Assembly: GCA_907163375.1 (NCBI GenBank)
Contig: CAJQUW010001694.1
Location: 765,658 to 829,657 of the forward strand
Length of the DNA stretch: 64,000 nucleotides
Reading direction: 5' to 3'
Source of the DNA: Prostheceraeus crozeri
Taxonomy: Eukaryota; Platyhelminthes; Polycladida; Euryleptidae
Each line of letters begins with the position of its first letter. Position 1 is the first letter of the stretch. The translations under genes and the position numbers were made by a program. The notes under the pieces were generated by a model. It did not search any database. It saw nothing but the letters and a program-made list of their open reading frames with translations, and had not been told where the DNA came from. This document shows positions 54,499 through 61,844 of the stretch, in pieces.

Positions 54499-54855
54499 AT
54501 GAAGACTTGGATTTTGGACTCTCTACAATATATCAGAGTTGATCGTGATGGAAACGTACATTTCAAAAATTCTCATGGTCATACATCAAGAGGAATTACA
54601 TTAACATGGCGACAATTTGTCAACCTCAATGATATCATGAGGGATTTGGAATATTTTGAAACATTAAGATTCATCTCCTTGGGTGATCAAGTTTGGCTTC
54701 AACATTACAGAAATGAAATTCAAATCTACCATTCTCATTCCGCAAACTGTTTCTCATTTCGCAAATACAATTGGGAGAAGTATAGAAGATACATACATCG
54801 CTCCATCATGACATTTATTCGTCGTGAGTTCATCGCCCTACTATGCAAATCTTAA
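54499..54855 (+). CDS. PC4-like protein 1
   Basis: 118 residues from MKTWILDSLQYIRV. The arrangement RDGNVHFKNSHG...RGITLTWRQFVNLNDIM matches the PC4 (p15) single-strand DNA binding fold: beta strands then GISLTxxQW-like then a helix. The second half (QVWLQHYRNEIQIYHSH, EKYRRYIHRSIMTFI) is shared only with its neighbour. PC4 is a coactivator that bridges TBP/TFIIA promoter complexes and binds melted DNA. Assignment rests on pattern only. Confidence 0.55.
   Translation: MKTWILDSLQYIRVDRDGNVHFKNSHGHTSRGITLTWRQFVNLNDIMRDLEYFETLRFISLGDQVWLQHYRNEIQIYHSHSANCFSFRKYNWEKYRRYIHRSIMTFIRREFIALLCKS
54843..54850 (+). promoter_or_regulatory. Octamer ATGCAAAT before the second PC4-like gene
   Basis: Exact octamer, 27 bp before the ATG at 54878. 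It overlaps the last codons of the preceding gene. Confidence 0.5.
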
Positions 54856-54877
54856 TCAGATATGATTACCACGCACC

Positions 54878-55528
54878 ATGAGTTGGAAATTAGATTCCCT
54901 ACAACGTATTGAAACGGATCATGATCGAAACGTCTATTTCAAAGATTCAACTGGAAATGTGAGAAGAGAGTTTGTTTTATCTTATCGTCATTTTCAATCT
55001 CTACATCATATCATGAAGGACTTGAAATACTTCTATATGAAAAGACATTCACGTATTGGAAATCGCATCTGGCTGCGCGTCAACAATCGGCGAATTCAAC
55101 TCTATCATTCCCAACTTCATACTAACTTCACATTTCATCAAGGTAGTTGGGAAAAGTATAAAAGGAAGGTACATCGCTCAATTTACTCATTCTTTCATCA
55201 TGAAGCGCCATCGCTACACCATCGTCAACATTCTCCGTCGCTTCAGACTCTACACCAAAATCGATCTCACAACATTACGCCAACAGCTTCCAAACAGCAA
55301 GTATTACCCGGGCCGTCCTCAAATGTTAGTGGTGAAGATGAACAATTCACGGAATCTTCAACTCTTCCCAAATGGGACTGTACAGATTCTCGGCGCCCTT
55401 TCTCATTCATCGGCGCAGTCAATGCGCTTAGAGCTACAGAGACTACTACGTCGGATATGGAAGAGGGAGAGGTGTGTGATGTCGAATCTGACTGTGGACA
55501 ATATGGTGATCTCTACTCAATTGAGTGA
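54878..55528 (+). CDS. PC4-like protein 2 with an acidic tail
   Basis: 216 residues. The first about 105 align with protein 1 (LDSLQRIETDHDRNVYFKDS, REFVLSYRHFQSLHHIMKDL, WLRVNNRRIQLYHSQ, WEKYKRKVHRSIYSF). The tail is low-complexity, rich in His/Ser/Gln, and ends acidic (DMEEGEVCDVESDCGQYGD). The tail overlaps the TBP-like gene in another frame (55200-55528), so it may be constrained mainly by that gene. Confidence 0.55.
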   Translation: MSWKLDSLQRIETDHDRNVYFKDSTGNVRREFVLSYRHFQSLHHIMKDLKYFYMKRHSRIGNRIWLRVNNRRIQLYHSQLHTNFTFHQGSWEKYKRKVHRSIYSFFHHEAPSLHHRQHSPSLQTLHQNRSHNITPTASKQQVLPGPSSNVSGEDEQFTESSTLPKWDCTDSRRPFSFIGAVNALRATETTTSDMEEGEVCDVESDCGQYGDLYSIE

Positions 55529-55745
55529 CAGTCTATCATTTTTGAAGATTCGTACCAGCAGTTACAGTTTGTGTTATGAACCCGAACTTTTTCCTGCAGC
55601 TCTCATTAGTTGTTGGTTGCCTGTGCATGTGGCAATCTTTCATAATAGTAAAGTGATCATTACTGGACTAAAATCTCATGAACAAGCAAATATGATCCTA
55701 GACTATCTCATTGAGTATGTACGTACCCAGCGGATTGTAAAATAA
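55200..55745 (+). CDS. TBP-like protein
   Basis: 181 residues from MKRHRYTIVNILRRF. Two pseudo-repeats have TBP core features. Repeat 1: KIDLTTLRQQLPNSKYYPGR, QLFPNGTVQILGA, HSSAQSMRLELQRLL (compare LDLKxIAxxxxNxEYNPxRF and FxSGKMVxTGAKSEEQS). Repeat 2: NLTVDNMVIS, SYSLCYEPELFPAALISCW, AIFHNSKVIITGLKSHEQA (compare FSSYEPELFPGLIYRM and LIFVSGKVVLTGAK). The usual intercalating Phe positions are partly kept. It overlaps the tail of PC4-like 2 and ends at an AATAAA. It could bind the element's own TATA boxes. ORF whole. Alternative: a decayed or repurposed paralog without DNA binding. Confidence 0.7.
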   Translation: MKRHRYTIVNILRRFRLYTKIDLTTLRQQLPNSKYYPGRPQMLVVKMNNSRNLQLFPNGTVQILGALSHSSAQSMRLELQRLLRRIWKRERCVMSNLTVDNMVISTQLSDSLSFLKIRTSSYSLCYEPELFPAALISCWLPVHVAIFHNSKVIITGLKSHEQANMILDYLIEYVRTQRIVK

Positions 55746-55776
55746 AAAACAATTTTTCCAACATGATGTTTTTATT
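55741..55776. terminator. Paired polyadenylation signals at the TBP-like/protease junction
   Basis: Plus AATAAA (55741-55746) overlaps the TBP-like stop codon; minus AATAAA (55771-55776) overlaps the protease stop. Only 26 bp separate the two coding ends. Confidence 0.6.
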
Positions 55777-56233
55777 TCAAATCATGATAGAACTTACAAA
55801 TCATTTTTTCATTAGAGGATGGATTACATGAAAAGTTTTGAATAACAGATGCAAATCGAGATACATGTAAACGTTTTAAGATGAAGTACAGTACAAAAGC
55901 ACCACACGTTGATGAAAGTGGATGTTGTAGTATGCGTTCATTTCGCTGATATTGACGCGTATGTTTTCTCAACCACTGCTGTGTTGGTATATTTGGAGGT
56001 TGAGCAAGAGAGTCAAATAGTTCACCACGTCGGTCTTCTCCAATAAAGATCGCTTTCCAATGCTCACCGCCTAAATTCTGTGAATGAGTGTTTAGCACAA
56101 TAAAGATGGGATAGTGATTTACTGCAGGTGGTAAGGTATCGAGTGAATAGACATTATCGAAAGCTTTCAACGTCGCTTCGTCTGCATTACGCTGCACTTT
56201 AGTCTTAATATCGTCAGCAGTCAACCAACTCAT
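55772..56233 (-). CDS. PRO: Adenain-like cysteine protease
   Basis: 153 residues. Catalytic His in GGEHWKAIFIGED, acidic partner in ELFDSLAQPP, and Cys in LSSTCGAFVLYFILKRL, in the order of adenovirus protease/Ulp1-like peptidases. In Polintons it is thought to process virion precursors. Its ATG overlaps the stop of the capsid gene (TAATG). ORF whole. Confidence 0.88.
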   Translation of the reverse strand: MSWLTADDIKTKVQRNADEATLKAFDNVYSLDTLPPAVNHYPIFIVLNTHSQNLGGEHWKAIFIGEDRRGELFDSLAQPPNIPTQQWLRKHTRQYQRNERILQHPLSSTCGAFVLYFILKRLHVSRFASVIQNFSCNPSSNEKMICKFYHDLK

Positions 56234-57509
56234 TAACGATTATACTGAAGAATCACGTCACGATACTTTGTAATTTCAATATTTGAATCGAAGACTGCAT
56301 AAATTAATACATTGATCGTCTCAGGTAGTGTTCTTTTGAACGTCAAATCCAAACGAATATTATGAGGCACGTTCGCTTGACGATAGGGTGCACTAATATC
56401 GCTGTCAGCAGTCAAATCAAATGCATAAATAGTATATCCGCTCTTAAATTCTTTCATAGTCAGTCCGTTGGTATCATCCGTATTGTAAAAGCCAAAGACA
56501 TCCATAAAATCAACATAACTGCGCATAAATTGATCCGAAGCAAAATCTGGTTTGTAGGGTGGACCAGGATGACTCACACCATTAACACGTAAAGCAATTT
56601 CACTTAACTGATTGTGTTTAAAATTGAAAGGATTCTTCTTTATATTACCATTAAATGCATCATTTTCAACCATTGCCACCATGAGGAGCTTCGGTGCTTC
56701 CGATGGAAAGAGGCCATCTTTCATGAAACTCTTTTGATCTTTCGGAATTGTAAAGGTGAGAAGCTTTGTATGCTGAACGGGGTAAATGGCATTTTGGCGG
56801 TTAAGACCTTCAGCATGCCCTCTAATGACACTTGGATTCGGTACTACTCGACGAATGTAAAGTGCAATATCTTCCACATGAATTCTAAAATTGTCAACTT
56901 TAGCAAATGCATTCAGCGCAAATTCAGGCTTATTCAATGTCAGCTTGAGTCGCATGCTGGTATTACAGAGTAAAAACTTTGACTGTCTAAAGAAGTCTAA
57001 ATTCAGCGGACCATATAGCTGACATACTCTACTATCTTTAATCATAGCAGATCGCTTTACAAAGCCACTGTTTGTTTCAACATCAAATTTTCCTGCTTCA
57101 TCTCTGTACCATCCATGGCTTCCATATGACTTTTTTGTGCTGCTGGATGAAACTGTGATACATGATTGAAATATGATTTATAGGGATAATCGCTTTGACC
57201 ACCTTCCACCTGCTGCTCTCCAATCGTTAGAGAAACATCGCGAAGTAATGTAGTCAATGGTAAATTGTTCAGTCCAACTTTATGTGCATCGTCAATAGCA
57301 GTTCCATCTGCTTGCTGAATTCTAAACCTCAAATCAAGCATCGCATAACTCAAATCTATGTAGTCATCACTACCACCAGGAATAACAAATTCAATGGGGC
57401 CAGCATTCTCAGCTGTTCGAGGATGATAATCTACAATACTTGAACTAAGAATATCTGTCTGTATGGCTTGTTGATCGAACAAACAAAAACCGGAAGTTTT
57501 ACACTCCAT
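56233..57509 (-). pseudogene. MCP: Major capsid protein gene, broken in this copy
   Basis: Double-jelly-roll-type (hexon-like) capsid protein, recognised by FVIPGGSDDYIDLSYAML, VSLTIGEQQVEGGQSDYPYK and, later, FNFKHNQLSEIALRVNGV, SYVDFMDVFGFYNTDD and FDLTADSDI. It lies between the protease and the basic core protein, the usual Polinton place. The gene shows about one break, so this copy would not give a full capsid protein. Confidence 0.85.
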
Positions 57510-57511
57510 GA

Positions 57512-57967
57512 TTAGAAGTTATAGCAGCGTCGTCGTTTAGCGCCTGATGAATGATTAGAGCCTCTGCGACGTTTGCGTGAATGCCTTTTGACTGAAGATC
57601 GCACCTTACCAGCTCCGCGATGTTTCCTCCTTCCTTTTCTCATTCGTTTAGGTGATTTCTTTCCTTGAGTAACACCAGCAATGGTCTGCTTCAATGTTTT
57701 TAAACCGCGTTCCTTCCCACGATTCAACAAACTGCTCTTAAAACTTCTACCTCTGGAAAGATCACTAGCAACATCACCAGCAAAGCCAACGGCATTACTT
57801 AAAACATTTCGTTTTAAAGATCTACCGACATTGGATATGAGAGGTGCTACAACAGATTTCAGTGCACCAAGTATGCTACCTCCACGTTGGCGGCGAGCAC
57901 CGATGTAAATTTGTCCTCCACCACTTACGTAGGAGGGTCGTGAATAAAATGAGGCAGTTGGATTCAT
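57512..57967 (-). CDS. Basic core/minor virion protein (adenovirus pX/pVII-like)
   Basis: 151 residues, very basic at the C-terminus (KKSPKRMRKGRRKHRGAG, KRHSRKRRRGSN). The N-terminus has GGGQIYIGARRQRGGSILG and a small hydrophobic helix. Adenain-type proteases cleave near Gly-Gly sites such as those seen here. It may bind DNA in the particle. It starts 30 bp after an ATGCAAAG motif. ORF whole. Confidence 0.65.
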   Translation of the reverse strand: MNPTASFYSRPSYVSGGGQIYIGARRQRGGSILGALKSVVAPLISNVGRSLKRNVLSNAVGFAGDVASDLSRGRSFKSSLLNRGKERGLKTLKQTIAGVTQGKKSPKRMRKGRRKHRGAGKVRSSVKRHSRKRRRGSNHSSGAKRRRCYNF

Positions 57968-57996
57968 AGCTCAAACCCTAAACATTGTTAGTTACA

Positions 57997-58005
57997 ACTT
58001 TGCAT
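57997..58005 (-). promoter_or_regulatory. ATGCAAAG motif, late-type promoter
   Basis: ATGCAAAGT on the minus strand, about 30 bp before the start of the core-protein gene. Confidence 0.5.
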
Positions 58006-58008
58006 GAA

Positions 58009-59097
58009 TCACTGTCGATCACTTAGATGAAAGATGTCGGCACGACGCATCCAAGAGTTCATACTTGAAGGATAACCAGTCCATTTAACAAGACACCATT
58101 CTTCACCTTGCCGTTTTTTACATCGAATGATTTTCTCTACCAAATATGTTTCACTTTCAGTGACTACCTCAATCTCATCGCGGTAAAAGCTACCCTCAAT
58201 TTCTTCATTATCGTAATCTTTCAACTTGTAGGTGGTCGGAGAGTCTTTTTGATTAATCCTTGATACTGTAAATACCTCCTCTGTCCAATTCGGGAGGTAC
58301 CCTTTAGCAAAAACACTTTTCACTTTTGAGATACGAACTTTATCGCCAATTTTCACATCACTTTTCACATGAGTGCGTTTACGTTGGAATGATTCGCGCA
58401 CTTTATCTACATTGTCAGCATTTACATCTACTGGTCTGAGTCCAATAGAACGATGGATAGAGTGATTGTAGGCATGGAGTGTATCTTGTAGAACCTTTGT
58501 CCAATTTTGTGTCAAGTTGGCAGTAAAATGTCGCCACAAACGATTTTTTAATGTGCGATTAAAACGTTCAACGAGTGCAGCTTTATAAGCGCTCTTTACA
58601 CTAAACAACTCAATGTCATGCCTCTCAAATAATCTTGTCACATGCTGATTTTCAAACTCTTTTCCTTGATCACTCTGAATTCTTTTTGGAATGCGACCTT
58701 CTCGAAAAATTGTTTGGAATGCTTTTGCTACTCCTTTCCCTTCTTTAGTTTTTAAAGGTTGAGCCCACGCATAACGCGAGAAAATATCAATGACGGTTAA
58801 AATAAAATTATTGCCCGAGTTATGTTTTGAAATGGAGGCAACATCGCACAAATCTGCTTGCCACTGTTCATCGATGTCATGAACAATATAATGGCGGGTG
58901 CGGTACTTCTTTTTCGCTTGTTTGTGGAGTGTATAGGTAGCCTGACCCTTTAACCATCGTTTCACTTGTGATTGTGGAAGACCACTCGCTTTTGATAATT
59001 TCTTGATAGATGCAAATCCTGCCGGATGTTTTACATCATAATAGATTGACTTCAAACGTTCAGTCGATGACGGCTGACTCTTTTTCCTCCTTCTCAT
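58009..59097 (-). CDS. INT: Retroviral-type integrase with chromodomain
   Basis: From the Met at 59097 (MRRRKKSQ), 362 residues; an upstream Met at 59229 exists, but that stretch looks non-native. N-terminal helix-turn-helix-like region (YYDVKHPAGFASIKKLSKAS). Catalytic core: QWQADLCDV (first Asp), RIQSDQGKEFEN (second Asp), ALVERFNRTLKNRLW (Glu). After a basic linker (GDKVRISKVKSVFAKG) comes a chromodomain, VEKIIRCKKRQGEEWCLVKW then TGYPSSMNSW. It inserts the element; chromodomains direct integrases to modified histones. ORF whole. Confidence 0.92.
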   Translation of the reverse strand: MRRRKKSQPSSTERLKSIYYDVKHPAGFASIKKLSKASGLPQSQVKRWLKGQATYTLHKQAKKKYRTRHYIVHDIDEQWQADLCDVASISKHNSGNNFILTVIDIFSRYAWAQPLKTKEGKGVAKAFQTIFREGRIPKRIQSDQGKEFENQHVTRLFERHDIELFSVKSAYKAALVERFNRTLKNRLWRHFTANLTQNWTKVLQDTLHAYNHSIHRSIGLRPVDVNADNVDKVRESFQRKRTHVKSDVKIGDKVRISKVKSVFAKGYLPNWTEEVFTVSRINQKDSPTTYKLKDYDNEEIEGSFYRDEIEVVTESETYLVEKIIRCKKRQGEEWCLVKWTGYPSSMNSWMRRADIFHLSDRQ

Positions 59098-59275
59098 CTT
59101 TTTTCTTTCTTGCCTTTCTACATTTACAACAACTGCAGCATTTAGCTTTAGCGGTTTTGCGATCGTGTTCACATTGCTTAGGGGTTTCATTATGAGAGCT
59201 GGCGCAGCAAGTGCAAGTGACAACGACATTCACCTCTGGCGGCTCATTACATGGCAAGCAACACATCTGCTTCAT
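59060..59275 (-). CDS. Cysteine-rich small protein, candidate
   Basis: 71 residues: MCCLPCNEPPEVN, CTCCASSHNETPKQCEHD, CCSCCKCRKARKKK. It starts two bases after the previous stop and overlaps the integrase start by about 38 bp. Twelve cysteines in 71 residues suggest metal binding. It may be real or a chance frame; position and density of cysteines favour real. Confidence 0.45.
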   Translation of the reverse strand: MKQMCCLPCNEPPEVNVVVTCTCCASSHNETPKQCEHDRKTAKAKCCSCCKCRKARKKKDEKEEKESAVID

Positions 59276-59276
59276 A

Positions 59277-59969
59277 TTAATAGTCTGAGAACATGTATTT
59301 CCTAGGAGGAGCTGTTTTACGTTTTCCTTTTACCAGTTTTAGTGGCGATACAGATCTACGTCGAGTTCTTCCCCTTGTTTGCTTAGTGAGTGTGGGAGGG
59401 GATGTAGCAGGTGACGTCTTAAACCAATTTGTTGGCATTTTCATCGCCTGAAGCATTGGAGTAGTAGCCACTGTTGAATCAAGTTCTTTCAATGTCTCAT
59501 TATTTAAAGCAAATTTTGGCACATTATGCTTTTTCAATAGTTTAAGAAAGTATGACCAACCAGGTGGAACATAGCCCTGACGGCGCTTTCTACGTGTCGC
59601 ATACTGAATCAAGTCTTCATAACGTGAAGCATCAATCACTTTATTTTCATCTGTAATGATTTCTCCTCTATCATTTACATTGAGATGGGGTTCAATACTG
59701 TTGAAAAGAGATATGGCATGTGCGCGAGATGCTAAAGGTGTAGCAGTCGATACAGAGTCACGCATCTTATTCTTCAAGTTTTTCAATTGCTCAACAGTTT
59801 CCGATTGTAATAATACAGCACGATGTGGATCTTTGATGTGAACATTTTGCTGATAATCTATTTCTTTCCTATACATTTGATTTGCAAGAGGTTGCTTTAC
59901 TTGCTGCATGGCAGTCAATTGTACATATTCATCCTGAGGAATAACAATCATGCGAGAATAAGAACTCAT
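59277..59969 (-). CDS. Polinton protein of unknown function (VPPGW-containing)
   Basis: 230 residues: an N-terminal helix-rich half (SETVEQLKNLKNKMRDSVST), then RRKRRQGYVPPGWSYFLKLL, and a basic C-terminus (TRGRTRRRSVSPLKLVKGKR). It overlaps the ATPase stop by 4 bp (ATGA), so probably co-expressed. The basic tail suggests nucleic-acid or virion binding. No family named. Confidence 0.65.
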   Translation of the reverse strand: MSSYSRMIVIPQDEYVQLTAMQQVKQPLANQMYRKEIDYQQNVHIKDPHRAVLLQSETVEQLKNLKNKMRDSVSTATPLASRAHAISLFNSIEPHLNVNDRGEIITDENKVIDASRYEDLIQYATRRKRRQGYVPPGWSYFLKLLKKHNVPKFALNNETLKELDSTVATTPMLQAMKMPTNWFKTSPATSPPTLTKQTRGRTRRRSVSPLKLVKGKRKTAPPRKYMFSDY

Positions 59970-60583
59970 AGTTTGTAGATAATCATGGGAGTTTTCAAAA
60001 TATCACTTCGAAATCTAAATTCTTCCGGACACTCTTGCGTAAAGTCAATGAATAAGTAACCGTATGGTTTTTCAGTAGCTGCTTGAAAAATTTCAATTAA
60101 GGCTTTTGATCCTCTGGGTGCAACTTGTCGCGCTAAAATTTCAAATTGACTTTTATCTCGCGGATTCTTGAAAATAGCATAATAGTGTGTATTCAGGTTT
60201 CGTGTACGAGCTTCTTTTCCATCAGGAAACAAATTTTGTGTAATATAGATGATAAAACACCTTTTATGGTGTGCTGCGCGAGTGAACATATCTGTAACAT
60301 CTTTTGAACTCTTACTTTCTTTTAATAAATCATCCAATACAACAACATCATTAGACTGAAGTTCATCCACTGGAATAATTCCTTCATGTCGAATAAAGTT
60401 GCGACTTTGCAATTCCTGAAACAGCGACGGTTGATAAATACCATAACACCAAATCACTCGATTGATAGGTTCCTTAAACAACTCCCTTCTTTTATCCAAT
60501 AAATTCAGCGTGAAAACAGTTTTACCTGCATGAGATGGACCTGATACAGTCAGAACTTTATCACATTGAAGTCTGAAATCCAT
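59966..60583 (-). CDS. ATP: FtsK/HerA-type packaging ATPase
   Basis: 205 residues from the Met at 60583 (MDFRLQCDKV), which lies 21 bp after an exact octamer; an earlier Met (60631) overlaps the preceding gene. Walker A is SGPSHAGKTVFTLNLL, Walker B is NDVVVLDDLL, and the sensor region is HKRCFIIYITQNLF. It belongs to the A32-like packaging ATPases of double-jelly-roll viruses and Polintons, which pump DNA into the capsid. ORF whole. Confidence 0.9.
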   Translation of the reverse strand: MDFRLQCDKVLTVSGPSHAGKTVFTLNLLDKRRELFKEPINRVIWCYGIYQPSLFQELQSRNFIRHEGIIPVDELQSNDVVVLDDLLKESKSSKDVTDMFTRAAHHKRCFIIYITQNLFPDGKEARTRNLNTHYYAIFKNPRDKSQFEILARQVAPRGSKALIEIFQAATEKPYGYLFIDFTQECPEEFRFRSDILKTPMIIYKL

Positions 60584-60604
60584 TTTATTACTTTGAGACT
60601 CAAC

Positions 60605-60612
60605 ATTTGCAT
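60605..60612 (-). promoter_or_regulatory. Octamer ATGCAAAT before the ATPase
   Basis: Exact octamer, 21 bp before the preferred ATPase start and just after the stop of the upstream gene. Confidence 0.55.
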
Positions 60613-60614
60613 AA

Positions 60615-60969
60615 TTAACGCTTAGAGCCAAAGATATTTCCCAATAGGTTGCCCACGGCAGGAGCTATCATTGGAAGTATTGCTGAAAGGAAACCGCCCT
60701 TTTGTGTTAGAGTTTTCCTCTTTCTTTGAAGGGCGACTTTAGGATTGGAGATGAAACGCAATTTCGTAGCATATCGCTTAAGTAACTTTCGTTGTTTTGG
60801 CGCTAATTTCTTCGTCTCAACTTCCTCACATGAGAAATAATTTCACAAATGAATTATCGTTAGCATGTCGTATAGCATTGTATCGCTGATTTGCTTTCAT
60901 TCGTCGGAGAGCTTGAATGGCTGAAGAAAACTTTTGACTTTTACGTTTCGTCATTTTACGTTTCGCCAT
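60615..60969 (-). pseudogene. Small basic protein with hydrophobic end, broken in this copy
   Basis: Begins MAKRKMTKRKSQKFSSAI and ends with LTQKGGFLSAILPMIAPAVG then NLLGNIFGSKR. A KGGF site followed by a hydrophobic helix resembles small Polinton/adenovirus-like virion or membrane-active peptides released at Gly-Gly by the protease. About one break is apparent. An exact octamer lies 38 bp upstream. Confidence 0.55.
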
Positions 60970-61007
60970 TTTCCGTGTTAGTCTTTGCTAAAACCTATCT
61001 TTACCAC

Positions 61008-61015
61008 ATTTGCAT
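61008..61015 (-). promoter_or_regulatory. Octamer ATGCAAAT before the small basic protein
   Basis: Exact octamer, 38 bp before the ATG at 60969, just before the end of the upstream RING-like gene. Confidence 0.5.
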
Positions 61016-61020
61016 AGGTA

Positions 61021-61344
61021 CTAACTATTGCGACATAAGTGACACTCGAAATGAGCAATGTCACAGTGGTTACATTGGCAAAGTTGAATGCAATTACGTA
61101 TGAAACAGCGTTGACAAAAAGCATGCTTACATCTCTTGAAGATGCGCTTTTCATTTCCATCCTTTCGCTTACATACATCGCAACACATAGTTTCACCGTT
61201 ACTGATGTCTATAGCAAGTCTTTTTGAAGATATGAATTTGCTAGCCTTTTCTAAATAATAGACGCATGTACAGAAGGAATATACTTCGAGAGTGAGCAGA
61301 CATAGCTCGAAAACCAGTTGTGCTACAATCAAGTACCACTGCAT
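61021..61344 (-). CDS. Membrane RING-like protein
   Basis: 107 residues from MQWYLIVAQLVFELCLL. A hydrophobic N-terminal segment (about residues 3-30) is likely membrane-inserted. The C-terminal half has CCDVCKRKD...CKHAFCQRCFIRNC...CNHCDIAHFECHLC, a RING-like zinc ligand series. Viral RING proteins often act as ubiquitin ligases; that is inference here. The gene overlaps the previous stop by a few bases. Confidence 0.6.
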   Translation of the reverse strand: MQWYLIVAQLVFELCLLTLEVYSFCTCVYYLEKASKFISSKRLAIDISNGETMCCDVCKRKDGNEKRIFKRCKHAFCQRCFIRNCIQLCQCNHCDIAHFECHLCRNS

Positions 61345-61346
61345 TT

Positions 61347-61757
61347 TCAATTTTTCTTTATGGAAAGTTGAATGTGAATATCTGAAATCGCTTCAATCAC
61401 TAGACTGCTACCATGATGGTTAAATGCGTTAAGACGTTCAGCAATTTTTATCATATGTCTTTTAAAAAATTCTTGGGGGTGATCTACCACTTCCATTGAA
61501 TAAGAAGCAAAATGGAAAGAGCGACTTTCCACCTCTTCCTTTCCAAAATGACTAAACTTAATTTTCGCAACTAATCGCGCCATGATAATGCTATCAGAGA
61601 ATGTATTCATTAACTCTAGAAATAGAGTGCTAGCATCATCGACCACTGCTTCGATGTCGGTCTCATCTTTATGAAATTTTATCACATAATCTTGAACAGC
61701 TCCTTTTAAACTTTGCCTATGAAAACGTAATGTTCCGCAGTCGTTTGAGAAAGACAT
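61347..61757 (-). CDS. Polinton-type small protein (RFHRQ...GSS motif)
   Basis: 136 residues: GTLRFHRQSLKGAVQDYVIK at the start, then SFHFASYSMEV, and LNAFNHHGSSLVIEAISDIH with IQLSIKKN at the end. The final pattern resembles the RGSGW...I.HI block found in a domain that precedes PolB in many Polintons. Here it is a separate small gene. Function unknown. Confidence 0.6.
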   Translation of the reverse strand: MSFSNDCGTLRFHRQSLKGAVQDYVIKFHKDETDIEAVVDDASTLFLELMNTFSDSIIMARLVAKIKFSHFGKEEVESRSFHFASYSMEVVDHPQEFFKRHMIKIAERLNAFNHHGSSLVIEAISDIHIQLSIKKN

Positions 61758-61844
61758 GATCGCCCTTTATCTAACCCATCCATTGCATGAAAACAACAAC
61801 TCTTCTCATAGTAACATTTATTGAATAATGGTAACAAGCATGCA

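Noticed and set aside
58009-59229. Integrase as part of an LTR retrotransposon (chromovirus)
   Set aside because: No gag, protease-RT or LTRs nearby; it is embedded in the PolB/capsid/ATPase gene set of a Polinton.
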